Assembly: GCA_004001285.1 (NCBI GenBank)
Contig: AP018697.1
Location: 372,001 to 436,000 of the forward strand
Length of the DNA stretch: 64,000 nucleotides
Reading direction: 5' to 3'
Source of the DNA: Arthrobacter sp. MN05-02
GTDB lineage: Bacteria > Actinomycetota > Actinomycetes > Actinomycetales > Micrococcaceae
Numbering within the stretch: the stretch's first letter is position 1; each line of letters begins with the position of its first letter. Of this stretch, positions 26,016 to 34,655 are shown piece after piece. Below the pieces are notes generated by a model that was given only the letters and a program-made list of their open reading frames with translations, was not told the origin of the DNA and ran no database searches. The translations under genes and the position numbers were made by a program.

Positions 26016-27950
26016 TCAGCCCCGCGCGGCCAGGGCGGCCTGGATGCCGGGGATGCAGCCCTCGTTCTGCAGGGACGTCGTGTCCCCGAGAGCCGAGCCC
26101 TCATGGAGCTGGGTGAGCAGGCGCCGCATGATCTTCCCTGAGCGCGTCTTGGGCACATCGGGGACGACGACGACGGACGAGGGGCGGGCGATGGGCCCGA
26201 TGGCGCCGGCCACATGGGAGCGCAGGGCCGCGGTGACGTCGCCGGACGTGTCCGCTCCTGCCGAGAGCACCACGAACGCGGCGATCGCGTGGCCCGTCAG
26301 CGGGTCCGCCACAGGACAGACGCCGGCCTCCGTCACCAGGGGGTGGGCCACCAGTGCGGACTCGATCTCGATGGTGGACAGCCGGTGGCCCGACACGTTG
26401 ATGACGTCGTCCACGCGCCCGAGGATCCACGTGTCGCCGTCGTCGTCGTACCGCGCGCCGTCGCCCGCGAGGAACCAGCCCTGCGCGGCGAACTTCCGCC
26501 AGTAGGAATCGAGGTAGCGCTGGGGATCGCCCCAGACGGTGCGGGCCATGGCAGGGCCGTGGCGATCCACCACGATCAGGCCCTGCACGCCGGGAGGCAC
26601 CGGCCGGCCCTCGTCGTCGACGATGCGCGTGCTGACCCCGGGAAGGGCACGCGCGGCGCAGCCGGGCTTGAAGGCGGTGTCCAGGGGGCTGGGGGAGAGG
26701 ACGGTGGCGCCGGTCTCGGACTGCCACCAGGTGTCGACGACGGGAACCTCGTCGCGGCCGAGGTTCCGGCGGAACCAGCGCCACGCCTCGGGGTTGACCG
26801 CCTCGCCGACGGTGCCCAGCACGCGGATGCTCGAGAGGTCGTAGCCGGCCGGGACGCCGTCGGGGAACCAGCCCATCAGCGACCGGACGAGCGTCGGCGC
26901 CGTGTAGTAGCTCGTGACGCCGTAGCGTTCGATGATCTCGAAGTGGCGGCCCGGGTGAGGCGTGTTCGGCGTGCCTTCGAAGAGGACCTGCGTGGCCCCG
27001 TTGGACAGCGGCCCGTACAACTCGTAGGTGTGGGCCGTGACCCAGGCGAGGTCCGCCGTGCACCAGTGGACATCGCGGTCCCGCGCCGAGGGATCGGGGT
27101 TGCTGAAGAGGTGCTCGAAGCTCCACGACGCCTGGGTGAGATAGCCGCCCGAGGTGTGCACGAGGCCCTTCGGCTTTCCCGTGGTCCCCGACGTGTACAT
27201 GATGAACAGCGGCGTCTCGGCGTCGAAGGCCTCCGGGTCGTGGTGGGGCGAGGCCGTGTCCACGACATCGTGCCACCAGACGTCCCGCCCGTCCGTCCAT
27301 CCGACCTCCGACCCGGTCCGGCGGACCACGAGGACGTGCTCGATGCTGTTCTCACCCGACACCGCGGCGTCCGCGTTGTCCTTCACGGCGACGGCGGTAC
27401 CACGGCGGAACTGCCCGTCGGTGGTGACGAGCAGCTTCGCGCCCGTGTCCTCGACGCGGAAGCGGAGCGCCTCGGCCGAGAACCCGCCGAACACGAGGGA
27501 GTGCACGGCGCCGATGCGTGCACATGCGAGGGTGATCACGACCGTCTCGACCAGGACCGGCAGGTAGATGACCACGCGGTCGCCCGCGCCGATGCCGAGG
27601 GCCAGCAGGGCATTGGCCGCCCGCGACACCTCGTCCTGCAGCTGCGCGTAGGTGACGGTTCGGCGGTCGCCGGGCTCGCCCTCGAAGTGCAGCGCCACCG
27701 TGTCGCCGCGCCCGGCACGGACGTGGCGGTCCACGCAGTTGGCCGCGACATTGAGGGTGCCGCCGGCGAACCACTCGAGAACGGGCACGCTGAGCGTGCC
27801 GTCCTCCTGCGGTGTCGCCTTCTCGAAGGTGTGCAGGGTATGCCAGGGCGTGGTCCATTCGAGCCGCGCGGCCTGGTCGGCCCAGAACGCGAGCCGGTCC
27901 GCCTCGGTCTGCAGATCCACCCGGCCTGCCGTCGTCGTGCCTACGCCCAC
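26016..27950 (-). CDS. acs: Acetyl-CoA synthetase-like AMP-forming acyl-CoA ligase
   Basis: A 644-residue ligase that activates acetate to acetyl-CoA with ATP through an acyl-AMP. Visible are IMYTSGTTGKPKGLVHT (P-loop), WCTADLAWVTAHTY, GTVGEAVNPEAW, VVDTWWQSETG, GRVDDVINVSGHRLSTIEIESALV (hinge) and VPKTRSGKIMRRLL with the catalytic Lys. The Trp of TWWQSETG and the Val-Thr of AWVTAH, which shape the acetate pocket in Acs, are kept, so acetate is the likely substrate. The GTG at 27950 overlaps the ssuC stop, so it belongs to the SAM-riboswitch operon, an unusual setting. Confidence 0.88.
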   Translation of the reverse strand: MGVGTTTAGRVDLQTEADRLAFWADQAARLEWTTPWHTLHTFEKATPQEDGTLSVPVLEWFAGGTLNVAANCVDRHVRAGRGDTVALHFEGEPGDRRTVTYAQLQDEVSRAANALLALGIGAGDRVVIYLPVLVETVVITLACARIGAVHSLVFGGFSAEALRFRVEDTGAKLLVTTDGQFRRGTAVAVKDNADAAVSGENSIEHVLVVRRTGSEVGWTDGRDVWWHDVVDTASPHHDPEAFDAETPLFIMYTSGTTGKPKGLVHTSGGYLTQASWSFEHLFSNPDPSARDRDVHWCTADLAWVTAHTYELYGPLSNGATQVLFEGTPNTPHPGRHFEIIERYGVTSYYTAPTLVRSLMGWFPDGVPAGYDLSSIRVLGTVGEAVNPEAWRWFRRNLGRDEVPVVDTWWQSETGATVLSPSPLDTAFKPGCAARALPGVSTRIVDDEGRPVPPGVQGLIVVDRHGPAMARTVWGDPQRYLDSYWRKFAAQGWFLAGDGARYDDDGDTWILGRVDDVINVSGHRLSTIEIESALVAHPLVTEAGVCPVADPLTGHAIAAFVVLSAGADTSGDVTAALRSHVAGAIGPIARPSSVVVVPDVPKTRSGKIMRRLLTQLHEGSALGDTTSLQNEGCIPGIQAALAARG

Positions 27951-28816
27951 TTGCGCACCGCCCGACGTTCGGCGATGCCCAGCAGGGCGTCGGTGGTCTT
28001 GCCGATCACGGCCAGCAGGATGATCGCGAGGATGATCCGGTCGACCCGGCCGTTCTGCTGCGAGTCCGTGAGGAGGAATCCGAGCCCCATCGACGACGCG
28101 ATGAGTTCGGCCGCGACGAGGAACAGCCAGGACTGCGCGAGTGCGAGCCGGAGCCCCGAGAAGAGCGCGGGGACGACGGCCGGAAGCTGCACCGTGGTGA
28201 GCAGCCGGACGCCGTTCAGCCCGAAGGCGCGCGCCGCCTCGACGAGGTTGCGGTCCACGTGCCGCAGCCCGAGGTAGAGCGTGGTGAACACGGGGAAGAA
28301 GGCGCCGATCGTGATCAGGGTGACCTTCGAGTCCTCGTTGATGCCGATCCAGAGGACCAGCAGCGGTACCCAGGCCAGCGACGGAACGGCCCGGAGCGCA
28401 CCGACGGTCGGAGTCAGCAGGACGTCGGCCACGCGGGAGAGTCCCAGCAGGGCGCCGGCCAGGACCCCGAGCAGGGATCCGAGGAGGAACCCGAGGAGCA
28501 CGCGCTGGGTCGAGATCAGGATGTGGTCCCCGAGTTGCCCGCGCTCCACGAGGTCGACCGCGGCCGCGAGGACCGACGCCGGGGACGGCAGCTGCGACGG
28601 CCGGAAGTAGCCCGACGCCGTGCTCACATGCCAGGCGACCAGGATCAGGGCGGGGACGATCAGGCCGAGCAGGACGACACCCGTGCGCCGTCCGGCCGCA
28701 CCCCGTGTCCCGATCGCCTTCGCCGAGCCGCCACCCGTGGCGGGGGAGCCCGTCGCCGCCGGACCCTCCGTGCTGAGGGGGGCGGCGGTGCGCCCCGGAA
28801 GGTACTCCGCACTCAT
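27941..28816 (-). CDS. ssuC: Sulfonate-type ABC transporter permease
   Basis: A 291-residue inner-membrane permease. A 40-residue polar N-terminal tail precedes about six membrane spans. The cytoplasmic EAA loop, VEAARAFGLNGVRLLTTVQLP, is followed by AVVPALFSGLRLALAQSW, typical of the SsuC/TauC group. The substrate is inferred from the binding protein type and the SAM riboswitch; aliphatic sulfonates or taurine are likely. Its ATG overlaps the ssuA stop, and its own stop lies within the start region of acs. Confidence 0.88.
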   Translation of the reverse strand: MSAEYLPGRTAAPLSTEGPAATGSPATGGGSAKAIGTRGAAGRRTGVVLLGLIVPALILVAWHVSTASGYFRPSQLPSPASVLAAAVDLVERGQLGDHILISTQRVLLGFLLGSLLGVLAGALLGLSRVADVLLTPTVGALRAVPSLAWVPLLVLWIGINEDSKVTLITIGAFFPVFTTLYLGLRHVDRNLVEAARAFGLNGVRLLTTVQLPAVVPALFSGLRLALAQSWLFLVAAELIASSMGLGFLLTDSQQNGRVDRIILAIILLAVIGKTTDALLGIAERRAVRKWA

Positions 28817-29850
28817 GAGCCGGAACCGATCGAGGCCGGATCGGCCTGCTCCACGAGCGATGCGTCGAAGAGGGAAGCGAGCGCCTCGTCGATCTGCTCC
28901 TGGGTCTGGACGTCACCGGTCTCCACGAAGACGGGGCCGATCTTCTCGAGGACGCTGCGCTGCGCATCGCCCGGGCCGGGGTCGACGTCGAGGTTGGTGC
29001 GCTCGAGGATCACGGAGTCCGCGACCGCCTGGTCGATCCCGGCGACCTCGGCGAGGATCGACGCCGTCTCCTCGGGGTTCTCCTTGGCCCATGCGCGTGC
29101 CTTCTCGTAGGCGTTCACGACGGTCTGTGCGACGTCGGGCTTCTCGGCCAGGAAGTCCTCGGTGGCGTTGAGGAAGCCGTAGGTGTTGAAGTCGATGTCC
29201 CGGAAGAACAGCTGGGCGCCGTCCTGCTCGGCGGCAGCCATGATCGGGTCCAGCCCGGACCACGCGTCGACGGCTCCGCTGGCCAGCGCCGCGCGTCCGT
29301 CGGCGTGCTGCAGGTTCTCGATGGTCACGTCGGACTGCGCCACGCCGGCGGCTTCGAGCGCCTGCAGCAGGAAGAAGTAGGGGTCGGTACCGCGGGTGGC
29401 GGCCACGGACCTGCCACGCAGGTCCTCCACGCCGGTGATGCCGGACTCGGGGAGCGTCACGAGGGCCGCCCACTCCGGCTGCGAGTAGATGTCGATGGCC
29501 TTGATGGGCGAGCCGTTCGACCGCGCGAGCAGCGCAGCGGATCCGGCGGTGGAACCGACGTCGATCGCCCCGGCGCGCAGCGCCTCGTTGGCCTTGTTCG
29601 ACCCGGCGGACTGCACCCAGTTGACGGTGATGTCCTGGTCGGCGAGTTCGTCCTCGAGCCAACCCTGTTCCTTGATGACGAGGCTCAGCGGGTTGTAGGT
29701 GGCGAAGTCGATGTTGAGCGTGCCGCCCTGCGTGGAAGTGCCTGCCGCGGCCTCCGTCTCGGAGGCGTTCTCGCCGGCGAGGCAGCCGCTGAGGCTGAGG
29801 GAGAGTGCGGTGGCGAGCGCGAGGGTGGGCAGGAGGGCGCGGCGGTTCAT
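28813..29850 (-). CDS. ssuA: Sulfonate/nitrate-type ABC substrate-binding lipoprotein
   Basis: A 345-residue extracellular binding protein. The signal peptide ends in LSLSGC, a lipobox. The mature protein has LNIDFATYNPLSLVIKEQGWLEDELAD, VNWVQSAGSNKANEALRAGAIDVGSTAGSAAL and LRGRSVAATRGTDPYFFLLQAL, the NMT1/SsuA-like pattern. MNRRALLP at 29850 is preferred as the start because the signal peptide begins there, with AAGGACC just upstream. The ligand is inferred to be an organosulfonate. An 83-bp gap with no evident promoter separates it from ssuB. Confidence 0.88.
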   Translation of the reverse strand: MNRRALLPTLALATALSLSLSGCLAGENASETEAAAGTSTQGGTLNIDFATYNPLSLVIKEQGWLEDELADQDITVNWVQSAGSNKANEALRAGAIDVGSTAGSAALLARSNGSPIKAIDIYSQPEWAALVTLPESGITGVEDLRGRSVAATRGTDPYFFLLQALEAAGVAQSDVTIENLQHADGRAALASGAVDAWSGLDPIMAAAEQDGAQLFFRDIDFNTYGFLNATEDFLAEKPDVAQTVVNAYEKARAWAKENPEETASILAEVAGIDQAVADSVILERTNLDVDPGPGDAQRSVLEKIGPVFVETGDVQTQEQIDEALASLFDASLVEQADPASIGSGS

Positions 29851-29933
29851 GGTGGTCCTTCGAGTGGATGGTGCGAACAAGGGAAGACAGGAGGGCGGCG
29901 GGAGGTGCCGCCGGGGAAGCGCGGGAACGCGCT

Positions 29934-30746
29934 CTAGTGCCCGGTGACGCCGAGGAGGGAGAGCAGCGAACTGCGCAGCGCCCCGAGGTCGGCCGCATTG
30001 CGGTCCCTCGGGCGTGCCCCGGGCACGGCGATGAGTTCCGCGACGGTCGAGCCCGCCGCCTCGTCGTCACCGCGGCCGAGGACGAGGATCCGGTCAGCGA
30101 GCTGGAGGGCCTCGTCGACGTCGTGCGTGACGAGCAGCACGGTGGTGGGCTGGGCCCGGTGGATGTCGAGCAGGAGGTCCTGCATCTTGATGCGCGTGAG
30201 GGCGTCGAGGGCACCGAAGGGTTCGTCGAGCAGGAGCACCCCGGGATTGCGCGCGAGCGCGCGGGCCAGCGACGTGCGCTGGGCCATGCCGCCGGACACC
30301 TCGCGCGGCCGGTGCTTCGCGAAGCTGTCCAGGCCCACGAGTTTCAGCAGTTCGAGGACCTTGGCCTTGCCCGCGCTCGCACTGGAGGACTTGGGCAGGC
30401 CGATCGCCACGTTCGCCTGCAGGGAGTGCCAGGGCAGGAGCCGTGGTTCCTGGAACGCGACGGCGCACCGCTCGTCGATGCCGGTCACGGGGGTCCCGTC
30501 GATCAGGACCTCGCCGCTGTCGGGGATGTCGAGTCCGGCGGCGGCGCGCAGCAGCGTGGACTTGCCGCATCCGCTGGTGCCGAGGATGGCGAGGATCTCC
30601 CCGGGCTCCACCTCCACGGTGACGTCCCTGAGCACGACCCGCCGGTCGTTCGAGGAGCCGAAACTGCGCCCCAGCCCGGAGAATCGAACCCCGAGGGCCT
30701 GCTTGGAGTGGGTATGGGTGCTGCCGGGTGCCAGAACTGCGGTCAT
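29934..30746 (-). CDS. ssuB: Sulfonate-type ABC transporter ATP-binding protein
   Basis: A 270-residue ATPase that powers import with the SsuC-like permease. Walker A GTSGCGKST (about residues 56-64), Q-loop VAFQEPRLLPW, signature VSGGMAQRTSLARAL, Walker B VLLLDEPFGALD and H-loop VTHDVDEAL are present. The pattern matches the SsuB/TauB group. It is the first gene after a SAM-I riboswitch, whose P1 strand overlaps the GGAG ribosome site, so translation should fall when SAM is high. Gene order ssuB-ssuA-ssuC-acs is compact. Confidence 0.9.
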   Translation of the reverse strand: MTAVLAPGSTHTHSKQALGVRFSGLGRSFGSSNDRRVVLRDVTVEVEPGEILAILGTSGCGKSTLLRAAAGLDIPDSGEVLIDGTPVTGIDERCAVAFQEPRLLPWHSLQANVAIGLPKSSSASAGKAKVLELLKLVGLDSFAKHRPREVSGGMAQRTSLARALARNPGVLLLDEPFGALDALTRIKMQDLLLDIHRAQPTTVLLVTHDVDEALQLADRILVLGRGDDEAAGSTVAELIAVPGARPRDRNAADLGALRSSLLSLLGVTGH

Positions 30747-30753
30747 GGTGTCT

Positions 30754-30912
30754 CCATCGGTCCTGGCGGTAGCACCCTACGGAGCGAGCCTTGGCCACCG
30801 CGCGCGGTGGTTCCCGTGGCTCGAACCTCGTTATCGTCCGTCACCAGGGGGATGCGGACGACCAGGGTTGCTGCGGCTTCACTGATCCAGGTCTCTCGGC
30901 CGCTCGGGATGG
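30754..30912 (-). promoter_or_regulatory. SAM-I riboswitch upstream of ssuB, with an enlarged arm
   Basis: It shares the plan of the element at 24205: P1 CCATC (30908-30912) with GATGG (30754-30758), P2 GCGGC/GCCGC with GAGAG, GCAACC, P3 CCCT/AGGG, and GGTGCTA. The pseudoknot is CCTGG with CCAGG, a compensated change from TCTGG/CCAGA in the other copy. About 60 extra nt lie in one arm and include CCACCGCG/CGCGGTGG. P1 overlaps the ssuB ribosome site. Confidence 0.9.
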
Positions 30913-31001
30913 TCACTCCTATGAAACGCCCGCCGCCCATCAGGAGCAAAATAGGGCATGTAACAAAGGCTGTAACAATGCATGGAGAAACGGGAGGCAG
31001 C

Positions 31002-31418
31002 GTGGCACACCAGAACGATCCGCAGGTGATCCGGAGGTTGCTGAGCGAGCACGGCCGTTGGGCGGTGGTCGGACTGTCGGACAATCCGCGGCGGGCCGCC
31101 GTGGGCGTCTCGCGCTTCCTTCTGGATCGCCTCGGCATGGAGATCGTCCCGGTGAGCCTCAAGGGCGACGACGTCCACGGGCAGAAGGGTTACCGGCGCC
31201 TCGCGGACGTCCCGGGGACGATCGACGTCGTGGACTGCTTCGTCAACTCGTCCCGCGTGGGCGCGGTGGTCGACCAGGCCATCGCCGTCGGGGCGAGGGC
31301 GGTATGGCTCCAGCTCGGCGTCATCGACGAGGACGCGGCGCGGCGCGCTGCCGATGCCGGGCTCGACGTCGTCATGGACACCTGCCCCGCGATGGAGGCT
31401 CCGGCGCTCGGGCTCTAG
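31002..31418 (+). CDS. CoA-binding domain protein, paralogue of 21160-21660
   Basis: A 138-residue CoA_binding_2 protein. RWAVVGLSDNPRRAAVGVSRFLL is the Rossmann loop, followed by IVPVSLKGDDVHGQKGYRRLADVP and the shared segment AVGARAVWLQLGVIDEDAARRAADAGLDVVMDTCP. The GTG at 31002 is chosen because GGGAGG lies 6 nt upstream; an ATG 24 bp earlier is possible. It is transcribed away from the ssu SAM riboswitch, as its paralogue lies in the other SAM operon, so a link to sulfur or CoA metabolism is plausible but unproven. Confidence 0.82.
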   Translation: MAHQNDPQVIRRLLSEHGRWAVVGLSDNPRRAAVGVSRFLLDRLGMEIVPVSLKGDDVHGQKGYRRLADVPGTIDVVDCFVNSSRVGAVVDQAIAVGARAVWLQLGVIDEDAARRAADAGLDVVMDTCPAMEAPALGL

Positions 31419-31421
31419 CCC

Positions 31422-32297
31422 TCACATGCGCTGGTACTTCGAGCGCACCACCATGAACACGCCGTAGGCCATCAGGCCCAGCGCCACGGCACCGAGGAGC
31501 CAGACGCCGAAGGGCTGTTCGCGCAGGGCCTTGAGTGCGCCGTCGATCCCCGTGGACTGTTCCGGGTTGTTCGTCACGGTGGCGACGATCACGAGGATGC
31601 CGAGGACCCCGAGGGCGAACCCCTTGGCGATGTAGCCCACGGTCCCGAACAGGACGACGGCGCTGCCGGCCCGTCCCGGCGGGAGGCCGGAGAGCTTCTG
31701 CCGGAACCGCCGTGTGGCGCCGCTGTAGATGAAGTAGCCGCCCACCACCAGGATGCCCACGCCGATCGCGAGGAGGAGTGCGGCCCCGGCCGGATGGGAC
31801 ATCAGGGAGGCACTGAGGGAACTGGTGGTGCTGCTGCTGTCACTGGAGCCGCCCATCGCGAAGCGCCCGAACGTGACACCGATCGTCGCGTAGACCACCG
31901 CCTGGCCGCCGCTCTTCAGCCGGAAGCCGAGCTTCTCCTTGTCCGGGACGGCCTTCGCACCGAGGAACACCTCGCTGAGCTGGAACAGGGCGAGGGCGAT
32001 GCAGCCGATGAAGCAGAACCAGAGGAGGAACGACCCTCCCGGAGTGCCGGCGAGCTGGCCGATGGCCCCGCTCTGGTCCGCGCTGCCGGAGCCGCCACCC
32101 GCCAGGCGGAGGGCGATGAATCCGATCAGGAAGTGCAGGATGCCGGCAGCGATATAGCCGGCGCGGGCCGCGAGTTCGAAGCCCTTCGAATTGACGGCGT
32201 CCTCGGCCGCATCGGACGCCCTGTCGGCAACGTCCTTGCCGGTGGGGGAGTGCCCCGCCTTCTTCGAGTACTTGTCGGATGCCGTGCCTGGTGCCAT
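31422..32297 (-). CDS. DUF1206 family membrane protein
   Basis: A 291-residue membrane protein with six predicted spans arranged as three similar pairs. ARAGYIAAGILHFLIGFIALRLA, KSGGQAVVYATIGVTFGRFA and GTVGYIAKGFALGVLGILVIVA each start with an aromatic residue and Gly, as in DUF1206 repeats. A polar, Lys-rich N terminus precedes the first span. The function is unknown. It ends 3 bp from the convergent CoA-binding gene, with no room for a terminator. Confidence 0.88.
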   Translation of the reverse strand: MAPGTASDKYSKKAGHSPTGKDVADRASDAAEDAVNSKGFELAARAGYIAAGILHFLIGFIALRLAGGGSGSADQSGAIGQLAGTPGGSFLLWFCFIGCIALALFQLSEVFLGAKAVPDKEKLGFRLKSGGQAVVYATIGVTFGRFAMGGSSDSSSTTSSLSASLMSHPAGAALLLAIGVGILVVGGYFIYSGATRRFRQKLSGLPPGRAGSAVVLFGTVGYIAKGFALGVLGILVIVATVTNNPEQSTGIDGALKALREQPFGVWLLGAVALGLMAYGVFMVVRSKYQRM

Positions 32298-32481
32298 GGG
32301 AATTCCACCTCCTCACCGGATCGGCGGGCGTCGCTGCTGCGGTCCCGGGCCGGCCCGGACCTCCATCCTGCCACTGCTCCGCCCGCCCTGGGCGGTTCCC
32401 GGTCCACTAGGTTGGAGCGGAAGGCTTTCGGGCAGTGCCGACGGGTGCTCGGGCTGCCGCACAGCGACGGGGAGGGCACGG

Positions 32482-33048
32482 ATGGAGCAGTTCACGTACG
32501 GGGAACGGGGGGCCACCGACAGGCCCTTTCCCGAGCCGCTCGGTGGCGGGTGGCCCAGCGGGTACACGGTGATGGTGGAGTCCCACGGGATCGCGACGGA
32601 GGATCCGTCTGCCGCCTTCACGGCCCTGACGCGGGGGATCCTCGGCTGGGAACTGCACCGCCGCGCCGGGCTCACCATGGAGTCCGGGGCGGATCAGGCG
32701 GCACCCGGTGTCCGTGTCGTCTCGGGTTTCGGCATCGGCCCCGCAAGGATCAAGGCACCCTGCAGGGTTCTCTGGTCGAGGACACCACAGCTCGACGGTG
32801 CGGGCAGGGCAGTGCCCGGGCAGCGAGCCGGCTTCGGGTACGGCACGCTGCCCGGGCACCCCGTGCGGGCCGAGGAGGCCTTCTACGCCGAGCTGACGGC
32901 GGACAACCGCGTGCTGTTCAGCTGCGCCGCCTACAGCCTGCCGGCCGGCCCGGTGTTCCGGCTCGCGGCTCCGGTGACTCGGCTGACGCAGCGGTACGTC
33001 CTGTCCCGATACACCAGAGCTGCACGCGAACTGGCAGGCGGCGCCTGA
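32482..33048 (+). CDS. DUF1990 family protein
   Basis: A 188-residue protein. FTYGERGATDR at the start, FTALTRGILGWELHRRAGL, GFGIGPARIKAPCRVLW and FGYGTLPGHPVRAEEAFYAEL match the DUF1990 layout. The family is predicted to form a beta-rich ligand-binding fold and is uncharacterised. The ATG follows GGGAGGGCACGG at acceptable spacing. It is divergent from the DUF1206 gene; about 180 bp between them show no clear promoter. Confidence 0.8.
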   Translation: MEQFTYGERGATDRPFPEPLGGGWPSGYTVMVESHGIATEDPSAAFTALTRGILGWELHRRAGLTMESGADQAAPGVRVVSGFGIGPARIKAPCRVLWSRTPQLDGAGRAVPGQRAGFGYGTLPGHPVRAEEAFYAELTADNRVLFSCAAYSLPAGPVFRLAAPVTRLTQRYVLSRYTRAARELAGGA

Positions 33049-33176
33049 CCCCCGCACCGCATCGGCGGCGGTCCTCCGCCGGGCGCCGAAGGACTTGTTC
33101 CCGAATCAGGTCCGAAACCGCCCCGTAACCGACGGGTACTAGCTTGTGGATCTCGACGACCCGGAGAGGATCCAGC

Positions 33177-34583
33177 ATGAACGACGTAGTAGGGCAGGAA
33201 GCTGCCGAGGTGCTGACGGACGGATTGGGCAGGCGGACATTCATGGGGGTCGTGGCCGCACTCGGCAGCCTGTCGGCCGCATCGGTGGCCGCGGCACCGT
33301 CGGCGCTCGCCGCTCCGCCCGTCGCCGGGCGAACACCGGCCGCACCCGGCAAGCCTCCCGGTACACCCGGTAACGGTCCCGCCGGGGGCACGTCCCGGGG
33401 CGGCATCCTCCAGCCCGGGCGCGGCAGCATCCGCGGCGACCACTACCTCTCCTCCACGCCGGACGAGGTCCTGTGGGGCTACGTCCCCACGGTCCACGCC
33501 GCGCCGGTGATGACCATGCGATCCGGCCGCACCGTCACCATCGATGCGCTCTCACACGAGGGGATCCTCGAGGACCAGGGCCGGAACCCGCTCGAGTACT
33601 TCGGTGCGCTCGGCGTGGACAGCGCCTCCGTGCTGCAGGACGCCGTGGACGTGGCCGGAGGCTACCGGCGCACGGAGCGACGGTTCGACGTCGACGGCCC
33701 CCACGTCGTCACCGGACCGATCGCCGTCGAGGGTGCCGAACCCGGCGACGTCCTGAAGATCGAGACGCTCGAGGTGCTCCCGCGCGTGCCCTACGGTGTC
33801 GTATCGAGCAGGCATGGAAAGGGTGGCCTCGCCGTGCAGCCCGGATCCACGCCTCCTGCCGGGATCACGCTCGAGGAGGTCATGCCCCCGGTCGCCACGG
33901 ACAACCGGGCATCCGGCATCCCCTCGGACTACGGCAACGTCTCGGTGTTCACGAGGATCGACAAGGGCCAGGGAGTGATGACCAGCGGCGACATGAGCGT
34001 CAGGTTCCCGCTGCGGCCCTTCATGGGGATGATGGGAGTGGCCTTCGCGGACGCCGGCGGGCTCACCGCACCCGAGGCGAACTCCGTGCCTCCCACGCTC
34101 GGTGGCGGCAATATCGACATCCGCCATCTCGGCGCCGGATCCACCTTCTACCTGCCCGTCACCGCGCCGGGTGCCCTCTTCTACGTGGGTGATCCGCACA
34201 TGGGCATGGGTGACGGGGAAGTCGCCCTGACGGCGATGGAGGGTTCACTGCGCGGTACCTTCCGGCTGACCGTCTGCAAGCCCGGGACCGGAGACGCCCC
34301 GTCCGTGGCCTACTCCTATCCGTTCGGCGAGACGAAGGACGCCTGGATCCCGATCGGCCTCTCCGACCCGGACGGCCTCGCCGGCGGAGGAGTATCGGGT
34401 GACCTGAACGTCGCAATGCGCCGCGCCGTCGTCAACGCACTCGATTTCCTCGAGCACGACCGCGGGATGGAACGTTCCGTGGCGTACGCCTACCTCTCCG
34501 CGGCGGCGGACTTCGCCGTCTCGCAGGTCGTGGACCGGACCGTGGGCGTGCACGGCCTCATCACGAAGGCGCATTTCGGCTGA
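33177..34583 (+). CDS. Tat-exported acetamidase/formamidase family protein
   Basis: A 468-residue enzyme. GRRTFMGVVAALG (Arg pair at 19-20) and the following AASVAAAPSALA form a twin-arginine signal. A Pro/Gly linker follows. The catalytic domain has VDGPHVVTGPIAVEGAEPGDVLKIE, FMGMMGVAFADAGG, PTLGGGNIDIRHLGAGSTFYLPV and FYVGDPHMGMGDGEVALTAMEG, the FmdA/AmdA pattern. It should hydrolyse a short-chain amide to acid and ammonia outside the cell, but most relatives are cytosolic, so export is notable. The ATG follows GGAGAGGA. Confidence 0.88.
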   Translation: MNDVVGQEAAEVLTDGLGRRTFMGVVAALGSLSAASVAAAPSALAAPPVAGRTPAAPGKPPGTPGNGPAGGTSRGGILQPGRGSIRGDHYLSSTPDEVLWGYVPTVHAAPVMTMRSGRTVTIDALSHEGILEDQGRNPLEYFGALGVDSASVLQDAVDVAGGYRRTERRFDVDGPHVVTGPIAVEGAEPGDVLKIETLEVLPRVPYGVVSSRHGKGGLAVQPGSTPPAGITLEEVMPPVATDNRASGIPSDYGNVSVFTRIDKGQGVMTSGDMSVRFPLRPFMGMMGVAFADAGGLTAPEANSVPPTLGGGNIDIRHLGAGSTFYLPVTAPGALFYVGDPHMGMGDGEVALTAMEGSLRGTFRLTVCKPGTGDAPSVAYSYPFGETKDAWIPIGLSDPDGLAGGGVSGDLNVAMRRAVVNALDFLEHDRGMERSVAYAYLSAAADFAVSQVVDRTVGVHGLITKAHFG

Positions 34584-34626
34584 CTCCCGATGCCAAACCG
34601 TTACCAGCCCGGACTACTTGTTTTCA

Positions 34627-34655
34627 TTGCCCAGGTAACACAACCGCCCTAGGTT
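34627..34655 (+). promoter_or_regulatory. Promoter of the Ala-rich wall protein gene
   Basis: TTGCCC (34627-34632) and TAGGTT (34650-34655) lie 17 nt apart. Transcription from about 34662 would give a leader of some 185 nt before the ATG at 34847; the leader holds several short inverted repeats but no riboswitch class I recognise. Confidence 0.5.
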
